Shown here piece by piece: positions 26,501 to 35,188 of a stretch of DNA of 64,000 bases; the first letter of the stretch is position 1, and each line of letters begins with the position of its first letter. The notes below the pieces were generated by a model. That model did no database searches and had not been told where the DNA came from. It worked only from the letters and a program-made list of their open reading frames with translations. This stretch comes from Fibrobacterota bacterium (GTDB taxonomy: Bacteria; Fibrobacterota; Fibrobacteria; UBA5070): positions 506,333 to 570,332 of the forward strand of contig JADKBN010000031.1 of the NCBI GenBank assembly GCA_016715065.1. Direction: 5' to 3'. Both the position numbers and the translations under genes were made by a program.

Positions 26501-28637
26501 CGACGATCTGTACCGGATCATGGAGCCCGGCCAAGCCGCTCCCGTGGGAAGTGTTCGGCTGGAAAAGCAAGCCGACAATCCCGTGTACGGGCCGGTTGGA
26601 CAGACCCCGGTGCCGGCGCCTTCGATGGCGGCGAGCGCCCAGAGCCGAGTTTCGCCCGATCTTTCGTTCGATGCCCTGATGGCGAAAGCCGCGGACGATT
26701 CGAAGTCCTTCGGCATGTCCACCGCGAGGGATGTCCTGGGTGCCGTGAAAAGCAGCGTGACCGACGCGTTGACCTCCGATGGCCTGGCTGACGACCCCGA
26801 GATCCGCACCGTTTTCATCCCCAAGGTGCTGCGATTCGTGGTGGAGATCGGCGGAACGGGGATCGGTGCGACAGAAATTGGCGCCGATTTCTGGGGCGTC
26901 TGGAAGGTGATCCCCGACCACGACGACGACGTGGGCGACACAAAGATTTGGGGCAAGGAAACCATCCAGATTCCCACGCCATCCTTCGGCGAAATCAAGT
27001 CGGGAATCGATGTGATCGAGCAGGTTCGCGAAACGCTCGGACTGTTCTCCTGGGCGATCCCTTGGGGGTTGCCGCCCTTGCGCAGTGGATTTCGCACCCT
27101 GGTGGAGCTGGTGCGTGTGAAAGATGGCGTGCGAACCCCTTCGGGTTTGTGCGTGCCGGGGTATTCCCTGCCGGGACTGAACCCGGTATCGCCCATTCTG
27201 GAAGAGACTCTGCTGGACATGGATGCCGTCTACATCAAGGGCTTGTCGAAGGCTGGCAAGGACAAGCTTGCCTCCATGAAGCCGCCGGCTTCGAGGGACC
27301 CGAAGAAAAAGCAGAAGGCTCCTCCGCCTTTGATGATCACCAGCGAATACAGCTGGAACGACCTGTCCAAATGGTTGCCCAAAGGTCGGCGCATCCACGA
27401 GCGGTTGCTGCGCGCCCTGAACGATCTGGCCCTGCTCGCCAAGGCCCAGTTCAAGGTGGAGTCCATCGATGCGGATGGCAACGGATGCGTGATCTCCACC
27501 TCTTCCGATCTCGCAGGTTCCGTCTACAAGGTCAATGCGTTCCGCAAGTTCGTTCCGGTCAAGGGGACAGAAACTGCCAAGACGAAAAAATTCCACCTGA
27601 CCATCCCGCCGTTCGCGGGATCCAAGATCGAGTTCACCTTCTCTCCCAAGCCACTCTTGAAGAAAGTCTTCGAGGAGGTCCATCCGGATTGGGTAGGGAG
27701 CGACTACAGCTTCGACATGCATTTCGTGCGCGGGTTCGGTCGCAACTTCGGGCACATCCGGGAAGAATTGATGCGGCTGCCCAAGGAAATCCCGGAAGGC
27801 TCGGTGGTCAGCCACTCCTTCCCCGATGCGCTGGGAAGCTTCAGCCGGGCGTTCGGAAAGGCAACAGCCACGCCGAACTGGGTGAAGGTGTCCACCAAGA
27901 AGAATGCCCCGCAGGAATTGACATGGGAAGTGGACGTGGAACTGCTGGGAGATTTGTCGCTGTGGCAGGCGGGCCAAGTCCAGATGCGCTTGTGCCAAAA
28001 GGCGGATCTCCGTGCTGGCCTTGCCGCGGAAGACACCCCTTGGCAGACGGCCAATCAATCGGGAGGACTGGCCCGATCGATCTTTTCCAAGGGCAAAGCC
28101 AAGAACCCGAAATTCTTGGAGACGGGAAAATTCGACGTGGAGCTCAAATACATCCCCAAGCCCACCAAGGCTTCGAAGGGCTCCGTGCCCAAATCCACTT
28201 CGGGATTGCTCGATGGACTCAAGTCATCCGCATCCAGCATGCTGGCGGAATCCGAGGCGGAAGCCAAGCGGGACCTGGACTTGACTCCGGGTCTGGGGCA
28301 GGTTTCCGTGAAATACAATGGCGGCTTGGCCTGCATCTCCATTCCAACCCAGGGTCTTTTTACCGCCGGTTCTGGGTTCGATCCCAACTCCCCGCCGACC
28401 GAAGAGGTCGCCGGGGTATGTCGCTTGGAAATCAGGAGCGCGAGCGGAGCCTTGATCCAGGAGCCCGGTGCACCGGAGGGAAATCGGACACTTTCCGATC
28501 CCGACCATGTTTTGCGATGGAATCTGAGACTGGCGCCGGGAACGTATGAGTGCAAAATCTGTCCGCCGCAGAACGTGCGCGGAATCTCCTTGGAGCCGGT
28601 ATCCGTCACCGTGACCATCCCTGCGGAGGAGAAGTAA
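23574..28637 (+). CDS. Large effector-like protein: M15C peptidase plus degenerate M23-like domain
   Basis: A 1687-aa protein without a signal peptide. Residues about 60-225 form an M15C-type peptidoglycan peptidase (L-Ala-D-Glu or DD-peptidase fold): S-N-H-A-Y-G-S-A-I-D gives H164 and D171, and R-D-Y-M-H-F-E-Y gives catalytic D211 and H214. Residues about 310-575 look like an M23 lysostaphin-type domain with altered residues: L-H-G-G-I-H-L (H321, with H325 where Asp is usual), Y-M-H-L (H394) and L-I-H-W-E-V (H566, with Leu for the first His of HxH). The remaining 1100 residues are of unknown type and include a Lys/Ala/Glu-rich helix near residues 890-925. Lack of an export signal next to DUF2169 and PAAR genes suggests that it is spike cargo attacking the target cell wall. 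The ATG follows a GGAG site. Confidence 0.85.
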   Translation: MADNLIPGPGIRRYGSAKEVEAVYKKTYFRQLKVPEKTATFTDPSLKNFEAEYIRKAYLVGCGEKRDSTFELELHRGVVPIMEQIFREILAAGLDYRITALHGYSFRYVKDSVTGAWLNHPDYAGLSPTKDPHLSYARRDRELGRLHVKIDGTEKERFDRLSNHAYGSAIDINGRNNEYDNGGKCDIHPEIVKIFQNHKFFWGGFYNSRRDYMHFEYSDTALDSPDEIRKTFFFPIQLGDGKNPALYYDNNESTTHLEIHTEEDGAATKPDSEKEAGAHKQDQGNAQKTKVSREVRTTESQSTEGGFFPLALPSGGMSSLHGGIHLASQRHGDPVVAMAPGYIVAARMSVLGNKSTNETVEQQLRNWNNFVLVRHDVSPTGKDKYYPLYSLYMHLAAFQPPALGNAPIPQKIQGDLAEIPWLRSLFLGRFGVLIRVSDVGAPPEDSFPLGTCLWPAEPLSDAAGKDKLQVKALTLDGSQLVTVSVKSETDAEGKAMRWWEWKAPERNLADLWSRLREGNMVSFDRPFITVQAGDVLGRTDNFPTKPFPPLKGKDGTAYKIINRLIHWEVFSTKENNTLSLLVSRMKDASNEAVTKEFFPSLKFTDPAILFDGDQIRKEFRDADVPNLKTSAPQGLDKVPKDFDPGDLLVLFNEGTKQGAAIQVRFELRHLVEPSKCDPKLNEHVLRLKWTKKVNNTSQVVGPIYLLHITDTKASVTHEGGTPVNKLPPDVVLTSEHWDRNFPTAAHIPKTVEFFLEGPLNAEQLQIERVSAGVQIGSRESPALTADFARFKELTSKQWRNLILNKASDWVPAANKESLGDGVKEAVPGGSLAWWTYDAEYPVMGSTKHLIEGDLPADGMVQNMHPVTLKWILELLHIDRLQRISDQIADKLEKEAEAKKAAEAAKKLTGKGKAEPEVMEAPKIDPSEKIWPLFRDPLERKAQKGNSPSSVLNPVGVGFLVRDSKVTLGESFLVVLSDDLYRIMEPGQAAPVGSVRLEKQADNPVYGPVGQTPVPAPSMAASAQSRVSPDLSFDALMAKAADDSKSFGMSTARDVLGAVKSSVTDALTSDGLADDPEIRTVFIPKVLRFVVEIGGTGIGATEIGADFWGVWKVIPDHDDDVGDTKIWGKETIQIPTPSFGEIKSGIDVIEQVRETLGLFSWAIPWGLPPLRSGFRTLVELVRVKDGVRTPSGLCVPGYSLPGLNPVSPILEETLLDMDAVYIKGLSKAGKDKLASMKPPASRDPKKKQKAPPPLMITSEYSWNDLSKWLPKGRRIHERLLRALNDLALLAKAQFKVESIDADGNGCVISTSSDLAGSVYKVNAFRKFVPVKGTETAKTKKFHLTIPPFAGSKIEFTFSPKPLLKKVFEEVHPDWVGSDYSFDMHFVRGFGRNFGHIREELMRLPKEIPEGSVVSHSFPDALGSFSRAFGKATATPNWVKVSTKKNAPQELTWEVDVELLGDLSLWQAGQVQMRLCQKADLRAGLAAEDTPWQTANQSGGLARSIFSKGKAKNPKFLETGKFDVELKYIPKPTKASKGSVPKSTSGLLDGLKSSASSMLAESEAEAKRDLDLTPGLGQVSVKYNGGLACISIPTQGLFTAGSGFDPNSPPTEEVAGVCRLEIRSASGALIQEPGAPEGNRTLSDPDHVLRWNLRLAPGTYECKICPPQNVRGISLEPVSVTVTIPAEEK

Positions 28638-31069
28638 TGAACAAAAAGCCATCGCCGGTCGCGCCCGCCTCGCCCGAACCGGTTGTCGATCCTCTGGTCT
28701 GCCGGGAATTTCCGTTGGGATCCGACGAGATCGTGACGTTGTCCTTGTGGTCGGAAGCGGGGCTTTCCCGCTGGCCTGGACAGGACAAACAAACCCTGGT
28801 CCAGAAGGACTACGCCACGGCGACGAAAATCACCGTGCAGTTGTTCGCCAAGAATCTAGCTGGCCCCATGGCGGCCACATTCTCCATCAACTTCCAGGGG
28901 ATCAGCAAATCCTGGGAGGGCTTTCTGGAGAAAACCAACATGAAGAGCCTGGGCGGGTTCGGCGATGTGGCGAATTTCGTGATCGACAGCGGAAAAACGA
29001 GCCCTTCGATCAACCTGTGCCAGGAAAGGTTCTTTGGAAAAGGGGTGGTGGAGACAAGTCTCACCACGATCCACGGTGTTCCCACCCAGTTGGATCTGGG
29101 AACGGATTGGCTTTGCATCGACAACCCTTTGGATTTTGAAGTCGAGTACGGCGGACGCAAGCTTGAAGTATCCGGGGCGAAGGCGCTCAGCCAGGGGGGG
29201 CTGGTGGCCGAGCCGGTGCTGGTGGGGACTCCGCTGCAGGTCACCGTCGTGAAGATGCCGGAATTCCTGAAGACAACGAAGATCCAATGGTCATTGGCCT
29301 CCGAGAAGGCGGAAGGCCAGAAACTTCTTAATTGGAAGGATCTTGTGGAAGGGGATTCCCTCTGCTACGAGGGCTACAAGTTGGGCTTGACCTTGATGGG
29401 TGACCTGAACACCGCGATGTCGACCAAGTTCAACAGCTTCGATGTCCGTGTGGCCTTCCATGTTCCCGATCCCAAGAATGCGGCGAAGTTCGTTACGCTT
29501 GCCGACATCCCCGTCGCTACCTCCATCCCCAAACCGTTGGTGAAGGAGTTTTCCTGGCAGGACGCCGAAGCCGAAGCGCATCGCGTCCAGATGTTCCATT
29601 ACCGATACCCCAAGGAATTTTGGGGAAAATTGGAGAATTCCTCCTGGGTATCGCCTTCGGTCTGGACCATGACTTCGGGGCAAAACGAGAGCTTCCTGAA
29701 AGGCAAATCGATCACCGCCAACGGGGTGAGGAATGCGAACGTGGTGTTCCATCTGGAGAGGGTCTTTCCGGGGGCGAAAATCGGATTCACCGCCTACGTG
29801 GGCTACACACAAGTTCCGGCGGAAGGCGACAAGGACACGCATTGGTTGGGAGTCCTGAAGGGTGGGACCGTCGTTCCCTCCAGGGCCGATCCGAAGGCGA
29901 TCCGCATCGTCGGATCGGAGGAGCTGACTCGCTTCCCTGTCGATCTGGCGGGTTTGGCACCCATTGGTCCCGATGGATCGGTGTACCTCGGGCCGATCAA
30001 GAACATCTTCATGGTTCTCGCCTTTCCGCAGCTGGACGGAAAAGGAGCCCTCCGGGAAATCCCCTTCCGCCATCTGCTGGATCTTCTTCCTTCGGCGCAA
30101 CAAGGGGTGGTGAAGATCTCCGACGACCGCGCCAGGGTGGAAGACAGCGAGATCCCCCTGGCCCTGGGATCCGCGGCCCTGACGGGGGATGGCAGCTTGG
30201 ATCAGGTCTTCAAGGCGGACAAGGTGAAATGGGATGACGTTTTCCGTCCAAAGCCGCTTGTGATCATCAAATCGGGAGACATCGAACTGGTGAAGATGGA
30301 ATGCACCCTGGAGACATACGCGGGATGGATGCTGCCATCCTCGCAGACCGAAGCGGATGTGAAGAAAGGAGAAATACCGACGGATGGCGCCTGGAGAAAG
30401 TCCACCTTGCCGGAGGTGATCAAGGCATTGGATCCCTACGAAGGAGGGGATCCGAAGGGCGAGATCCCCCACAAGCTGCAATTCGCGAAACTGAAGGTGA
30501 AGTATCGGATCGATGTCAAGGCGCTGGAAGCCTTCTATCGCGAGCACGGCATGAACATGGCTCGCAGCCCGGAGGAGAAAATTAAGAAGCGTGGGGAATC
30601 CTTCCTGAAGATCATGCCCGATCTGGCGGGCTTGATCGTCGATGCTGCCTATGAAAACGCGGTCTGTCCGCTGTATTGCGCAAGCCATGCCTGCACGGAA
30701 TTTTCCGCGCCTTCCATGGGAATGGAGGAAGAAGGCAAGACCTACTACAACTTCTTCGGCATCAACGTGACCTCGGCCGGGCAGAAGGGAGTCGACTTGG
30801 GAAGGAAGTGGGCAAAGGAACATGGGTGGGATTCCGAGGTAAAGGGGATGCGAGGCGGGATCGAATACGTGAGTGGGTGGCTCTACGACACCACCACGGG
30901 CAGGGAAAACCTCTACGACATGCGCTGGGACCTCAAGGCGCACTCAAAGGTTTATGGGACCGGGGTGGAATGGGCGATTGTCGCCTCCAAATTCATGAGG
31001 AACATCTGTGGCCGACTTCCAGAGCAGCCGAAATTCGAACTGCTCGTCCCGGAGTTCAAGAAGAAATGA
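28637..31069 (+). CDS. Effector-like protein with C-terminal GH73-type glucosaminidase domain
   Basis: An 810-aa protein. Its last 150 residues match the GH73 endo-beta-N-acetylglucosaminidase pattern: C-P-L-Y-C-A-S-H-A-C-T-E-F-S-A-P-S (family pattern NPLYLASHALLETGxGTS, so E688 would be the catalytic Glu), then YNFFGIN, GGIEYVSGWLY and ENLYDMRWD (family LYKMRW), and a final VEWAIVASKFM. It would cut the glycan chains of peptidoglycan. The first 650 residues are unknown, with beta-rich character and no signal peptide. The start ATG overlaps the previous stop by 1 nt (TAATG) and uses a GGAGGAG site inside the upstream gene. Next to the M15/M23 protein, the pair would cleave both peptide stems and glycan strands. 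Confidence 0.78.
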   Translation: MNKKPSPVAPASPEPVVDPLVCREFPLGSDEIVTLSLWSEAGLSRWPGQDKQTLVQKDYATATKITVQLFAKNLAGPMAATFSINFQGISKSWEGFLEKTNMKSLGGFGDVANFVIDSGKTSPSINLCQERFFGKGVVETSLTTIHGVPTQLDLGTDWLCIDNPLDFEVEYGGRKLEVSGAKALSQGGLVAEPVLVGTPLQVTVVKMPEFLKTTKIQWSLASEKAEGQKLLNWKDLVEGDSLCYEGYKLGLTLMGDLNTAMSTKFNSFDVRVAFHVPDPKNAAKFVTLADIPVATSIPKPLVKEFSWQDAEAEAHRVQMFHYRYPKEFWGKLENSSWVSPSVWTMTSGQNESFLKGKSITANGVRNANVVFHLERVFPGAKIGFTAYVGYTQVPAEGDKDTHWLGVLKGGTVVPSRADPKAIRIVGSEELTRFPVDLAGLAPIGPDGSVYLGPIKNIFMVLAFPQLDGKGALREIPFRHLLDLLPSAQQGVVKISDDRARVEDSEIPLALGSAALTGDGSLDQVFKADKVKWDDVFRPKPLVIIKSGDIELVKMECTLETYAGWMLPSSQTEADVKKGEIPTDGAWRKSTLPEVIKALDPYEGGDPKGEIPHKLQFAKLKVKYRIDVKALEAFYREHGMNMARSPEEKIKKRGESFLKIMPDLAGLIVDAAYENAVCPLYCASHACTEFSAPSMGMEEEGKTYYNFFGINVTSAGQKGVDLGRKWAKEHGWDSEVKGMRGGIEYVSGWLYDTTTGRENLYDMRWDLKAHSKVYGTGVEWAIVASKFMRNICGRLPEQPKFELLVPEFKKK

Positions 31070-32115
31070 CCCCCCACCTCATTCCAGGCCACGTGGCCGA
31101 CGGCACGCCCATCCTTTCCGTGCTCGGCAAGGAGACCTTCGACCTCGTTCCCGGCGAGGAGCTGACCTACGCCGACGAGGAAATCCCCTTCCGGGAATCC
31201 GACGACGACCTGGAAAGCGACCTCGTCGCCTTCAAACCGATGACCGACATCCTGTTGACAGGATCCGTCTTCTCGCCGCGCGGCAAGCAGGCCCTTCACA
31301 TGAACGTGGGCATCACGGTCAACGGGGTGATCTACGGCGTGCGCGTGTTCGGAAACCGCAAGGCCGTGGTGAGCGGGAACTCGGTGCGCTTTTCCGAGCC
31401 GGAGCCCTTCGAGTCCATCCCCATCGAGCTTTCGCGCTGCTACGGAGGCATCGATTCCACCACCCGTCCCCAGGAGCCGTTGTCTTTCCAACCCAATCCC
31501 CAGGGAACGGGGTTCCTCGTGAGTGGGACGGATTCCGTCATGGAGCTGCGCCTTCCCAATTTCGAGAACCCCAACAAGGTCCTGACGCCGGACACCTTCC
31601 TGGTGAAGTCCTTCGAGAAATGGCGCGAGGCCCCCATGCCCGCGTCGCTGGGCCCCATGCCGCGCGATTCGTGGCCGCGCTGCTCACTGGCTGGCATGTC
31701 GCCGGACCAGGCCGCCGACCAGGAAGTGGAACGCCGCAAGCGCATCCAGGCCATGCCGGAAATCGGCGCGGGCCGGGGCACCTATCCACCGGCGCCACCA
31801 CCGATCCTCAATCCGGAATACCACCAGTGCGCGCCGCGCGGCCTGCAGTTTCCCGTCCTTTCCGGAAGTGAAACCATCACCCTCCACTACTTCCACCCGG
31901 ACCACCCCAGCTGGCAGTTCCAGTTGCCGGGCGGACCGCCCACGGCGTGGCTGGACACGGGCCGCGGCGCCGACTCCATGCCCATGAGCCTGCAGACGGT
32001 GGAAATCCGCCCGGACCTGGGCAAGATCGCGCTGACCTGGCGGGGGAGCGTCTACTACGGCGGACTGGATGCGATGCGGAACTTCACGCGACTCGACTAC
32101 GGCATCGACGAGTGA
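31066..32115 (+). CDS. DUF2169 domain protein (second copy)
   Basis: A 349-aa DUF2169 adaptor-like protein that begins M-T-P-H-L-I-P-G-H-V-A-D-G-T-P. Its start overlaps the GH73 gene stop in an ATGA arrangement, so the two are translationally coupled. Shared landmarks are VRVFGNRK, SIPIELSRCYGG, LPNFENPNKVLTPDTFLVK and IALTWRGSVYY. It is likely to serve as the loading adaptor for the GH73 or M15/M23 protein just upstream, judging from the coupling. The operon ends here: a perfect inverted repeat begins at the stop codon. Confidence 0.85.
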   Translation: MTPHLIPGHVADGTPILSVLGKETFDLVPGEELTYADEEIPFRESDDDLESDLVAFKPMTDILLTGSVFSPRGKQALHMNVGITVNGVIYGVRVFGNRKAVVSGNSVRFSEPEPFESIPIELSRCYGGIDSTTRPQEPLSFQPNPQGTGFLVSGTDSVMELRLPNFENPNKVLTPDTFLVKSFEKWREAPMPASLGPMPRDSWPRCSLAGMSPDQAADQEVERRKRIQAMPEIGAGRGTYPPAPPPILNPEYHQCAPRGLQFPVLSGSETITLHYFHPDHPSWQFQLPGGPPTAWLDTGRGADSMPMSLQTVEIRPDLGKIALTWRGSVYYGGLDAMRNFTRLDYGIDE

Positions 32116-32158
32116 GGCGGGATCCACTCCATCTCCGATGGGGTGGATCCCGCCTCAC
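32112..32158. terminator. Bidirectional terminator-like inverted repeat spanning both stop codons
   Basis: A perfect 16-bp inverted repeat (32112-32127 with 32143-32158) encloses a 15-nt loop. The left arm contains the TGA stop of the plus-strand DUF2169 gene and the right arm contains the TGA stop of the minus-strand gene at 32155. It can form a strong hairpin on either transcript, although a T-run is lacking. Confidence 0.75.
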
Positions 32159-33039
32159 TTGGCCTCGTCCATCTTCGGGTGCTCGATCTCGTAGTGCCCG
32201 GGTTTGGTCTCGCCCACCTTGACCACGCCGTCGGCGGGAATGGTGTGTTCGCTCTTTTTCCCGTCCGGTGCGATCACGGTCACTTTCTTTCCCTCGAACG
32301 GGCCCGCGATGCCTTCGCCGGACTGGTACTTGAGCACCATTTCCTGGGTCACGGGGATCTTGGGACCCAACGCGACCACGCCGTCGCAGATCGCCTTCAG
32401 GTGGATGGTCGGTTCCTGGTAGGTTTCCGCATGCCGGTCGCGTTCCGGTCGCAACGGCACCTGCTTGGATTTGTCGCCATAGGCCCATTTGAGTTTCAGG
32501 GTTACGGACTTGTCCTTGATCTTGACTCGCGCCTTCTGGATCATCGCCTCGGATCCGTCAGTTTCTGTCAACATCGCGGAAAGGTCCACTTCCGCATCGT
32601 CCGGTCGACCTTGGATCTTGGCGGTTGCCTTGGCGGGTTTGCCGTCTTGCAGGGCTTTCAATTCCTTGCCGTCGGGGTCCAGCCATTTGGTGTCGGTGAT
32701 GGCCAAACCGGGGATCACAACCAGCCGATTGGAGACCTTTTCCAATTTGTGTTCGCTGAGCTTCGCCTGGTACACCAGGTCCTCTTCCGTGTCCTTGGGC
32801 ACGAGGAACTTGCGGCGATGGAGGTCGGCGTAGACCTTCCCGTCGAAGGTGCCGATGGTTTTTCCGCCGACGGTCTTGATTTCCAGCTTCACGGGGGAAC
32901 CGTCCGCAACCAAGTGGGTGCAAACTTCCAAGGTCACTTCTCCGCCGGCCGCGATGCGCGGTTCGGTCCAAGCGGCGGCAAGGATCATGGAGGGGACCTT
33001 GATCTGGAGCAGCTCGCCGGTCTTGCCTGTGGATTTCAT
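32155..33039 (-). CDS. Unknown protein, Ig-like beta pattern (effector-cluster accessory)
   Basis: A 294-aa protein that I do not recognise, with no signal peptide. It is lysine-rich and beta-patterned (VTLKLKWAYGDKSKQVPL; VALGPKIPVTQ), like the 288-aa product at 34321 (DQVALGPVEIVDSKG) and the C-terminal domains of the two PAAR-like proteins. It is the only minus-strand gene inside the run from 20.4 to 46.8 kb. The ATG at 33039 has a GGAG about 9 nt upstream. It faces the DUF2169 gene at 33246 across about 205 nt that must hold two divergent promoters. Confidence 0.65.
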   Translation of the reverse strand: MKSTGKTGELLQIKVPSMILAAAWTEPRIAAGGEVTLEVCTHLVADGSPVKLEIKTVGGKTIGTFDGKVYADLHRRKFLVPKDTEEDLVYQAKLSEHKLEKVSNRLVVIPGLAITDTKWLDPDGKELKALQDGKPAKATAKIQGRPDDAEVDLSAMLTETDGSEAMIQKARVKIKDKSVTLKLKWAYGDKSKQVPLRPERDRHAETYQEPTIHLKAICDGVVALGPKIPVTQEMVLKYQSGEGIAGPFEGKKVTVIAPDGKKSEHTIPADGVVKVGETKPGHYEIEHPKMDEAK

Positions 33040-33245
33040 GGAAATGGCTCCGTTGGGGGGGGGCGTCTCCTTGGGAAAGTTAGCTCCGGCGCAGGGGTTC
33101 CTACATTTTCAACAGGATCTTCCCTCAAGCGGTTCACCATCGCCCCTCTTGCGGCGATTGTGCGCCCCCTCGCCTCCTCTTACGGAGCCCTCATGCCTCG
33201 ATTCTCGGCCCTACAGTTTCCCTGCACCCTCCCAGGAATCCATTC

Positions 33246-34319
33246 ATGAAGTGGCTCACCCGCATGATTCCCGGCCATATGCCCGACGGCTCGCCCGTGG
33301 TTTCCGTTTTGGCCAAAGCCAGCTGGTCCCTGCTTCCGGACGACCTCCCGCTGCAGGACGATCCGGTGGACTGGGTGGAGGCGGATGTCCATTGGGACAC
33401 CAACAACCCCGCCACGGAGGCCACGCAGTTCGAAAACGAACTGGTGCCCTGGAAGCCGTGCACGGATGTGATCGTGATCGGCAATGCCTGGGCGCCCCGG
33501 GGCAAGCAGGGCAAGTACTTCGATGCCGGTATCCAGATCGGCGCCTTCCGCAAGGTGGTGCGGGTGTTCGGCAACCGCAAGATCGTTCCCAAGACCTTCG
33601 GGTTCGAGTTCTCCGAGCCAGAGCTCTTCGAGACCATGCCGATGCATTTCGGCAAGGCCTATGGCGGACGATTTTTGTCGTCAAAGACGCAGGCGGAGAT
33701 GGTCTACCCCAGAAACCCGGTGGGGACGGGCTTTTTGGTGGATCCTACGCTGGAGGAAATCTTCAAAGTCAGGTTGCCCAACCTGGAAAATCCAGCCCAA
33801 GTGCTCACACCGGAAAATCTTGTCTTGAAATCCCTGGACCAGTGGACGAACATGCCCATGCCATGGGCGTTGGGTTATACCAACCGCAACTTCCATCCGC
33901 GGGTCACCTACGCGGGCCTGCCGCCGGACCTCGCGCCGGGCGCGGAAATTTCGAGACTGCAAACACGGGCGGAATCGGAGGGGATGTCGGGAAATTCTCC
34001 CACCCCGGTGATGAACGCCGAATTCCATTGCGGAGCGCCGGATGGACTGAAACTCCCGTACCTCAAGGGCGACGAAGACGTCGCATTGGGATACATGGAC
34101 CCCGACCACCCCATCTTCAAGTTCCCGCTTCCAGGCAAGCGACCCGCGGTCTGGATGGACGTCGGCATGGGACGCGAATGGATGGACACGGTGCTCCAGA
34201 GCGTGATCATCACCAAGGGGAACAATCAGCTGAGCATGGTCTGGCGCGGATCGTGCCGCTACGACGGGCCGGAATCGATGGCCGAGTGGACCAAGTTCGC
34301 CATCGGGGCGGAGGACTGA
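33246..34319 (+). CDS. DUF2169 domain protein (third copy)
   Basis: A 357-aa DUF2169 protein (MKWLTRMIPGHMPDGSP...). It shares VRVFGNRK, TMPMHFGKAYGG, LPNLENPAQVLTPENLVLK and LSMVWRGSCRY with the copies at 20449 and 31066. It heads a second tight gene run: the next gene starts 1 nt after its stop, then the amidohydrolase-like gene 1 nt after that. In context it would be the adaptor for the amidohydrolase-like protein. An AGGA sequence precedes the ATG. Confidence 0.85.
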   Translation: MKWLTRMIPGHMPDGSPVVSVLAKASWSLLPDDLPLQDDPVDWVEADVHWDTNNPATEATQFENELVPWKPCTDVIVIGNAWAPRGKQGKYFDAGIQIGAFRKVVRVFGNRKIVPKTFGFEFSEPELFETMPMHFGKAYGGRFLSSKTQAEMVYPRNPVGTGFLVDPTLEEIFKVRLPNLENPAQVLTPENLVLKSLDQWTNMPMPWALGYTNRNFHPRVTYAGLPPDLAPGAEISRLQTRAESEGMSGNSPTPVMNAEFHCGAPDGLKLPYLKGDEDVALGYMDPDHPIFKFPLPGKRPAVWMDVGMGREWMDTVLQSVIITKGNNQLSMVWRGSCRYDGPESMAEWTKFAIGAED

Positions 34320-34320
34320 C

Positions 34321-35187
34321 ATGCCCAAGCTCAATGGCCAATTGGGAACGCCCCTGGATGCCACCATGGCGTCCATCCTGCTGTCGTGCAGATGGAGCCT
34401 GTCGGAGGCCATGGCGGGTGGCGAGGCGGTGATGACCGTCTTGACAGGATATGTCGGCGAGGGATGCCCGTTCACCTTCAAGATCCACGCCGAAGACGGC
34501 TCCGTGGTGACCACCATCCAAGGGAAATCGGCCGCGAACTGTTGTTCGGCGCGCTGGAAGATCCCCGCCAAGACCAAGGGCAAGCATTTCTTCCTGGCCG
34601 AGGCCGCTTCGGTGAGCTTGGCAGGTCGCTCGGATACGCTCCTGGTGCGCGACCAGGTGGCGTTGGGCCCGGTGGAAATCGTCGACTCCAAAGGTGCGGC
34701 GATGCAAAAGGTGCCACTTGGCCAGGCCACGCACTGGAAAGCCAAGATGCCGGGCATTCCCGAAGGCACGCCGTTTTCGTGGTCCATCACTTGCCACCAG
34801 GACGCGGCGCACCGTACCGTGGTCGCCAGTGGAAAAGGGGAAGTCCAGCAAGGTGCAGGTGAAGTGGTCTGGGAAAGCCACTATCCCTTCAGGCAGCATT
34901 TCAAGAAGTCGAGCGAGGAACTGAAGGTGACCTCCGAGACCTTCAAGGACGCCCATTTCCAGGCGGTGTTCAGTTGCTTGGGTGCCAGCTCCAAGAGCCC
35001 GGAGCTTTTGGCGAAGACCTCGATGGGGTTGACGTTCCTCAAGGCCAAAGGAAAACGCAATATCGTCCTTCCCGATGGCGTCAAGAAGGAGCTTTCCCTT
35101 GACGAGACCGGGAAAGCCCAGGTCCCCGAAGAACTTCCTGTGGGACGGTCCGTCGTGGAAGACCCGATCGATCCGGTAGGAGCCTGA
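34321..35187 (+). CDS. Unknown protein between DUF2169 and amidohydrolase-like genes
   Basis: A 288-aa protein of unknown family with no signal peptide. The sequence has a repeated beta pattern (CRWSLSEAMAGGEAVMTVLT; FSWSITCHQDAAHRTVVAS; VVWESHYPF), suggesting two or three Ig-like domains, as in the minus-strand product at 32155. A GGAGG site inside the end of the DUF2169 gene precedes its ATG by about 6 nt. The tight packing (1-nt gaps on both sides) suggests that its product is made with the adaptor and the amidohydrolase-like protein. Confidence 0.65.
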   Translation: MPKLNGQLGTPLDATMASILLSCRWSLSEAMAGGEAVMTVLTGYVGEGCPFTFKIHAEDGSVVTTIQGKSAANCCSARWKIPAKTKGKHFFLAEAASVSLAGRSDTLLVRDQVALGPVEIVDSKGAAMQKVPLGQATHWKAKMPGIPEGTPFSWSITCHQDAAHRTVVASGKGEVQQGAGEVVWESHYPFRQHFKKSSEELKVTSETFKDAHFQAVFSCLGASSKSPELLAKTSMGLTFLKAKGKRNIVLPDGVKKELSLDETGKAQVPEELPVGRSVVEDPIDPVGA

Positions 35188-35188
35188 C

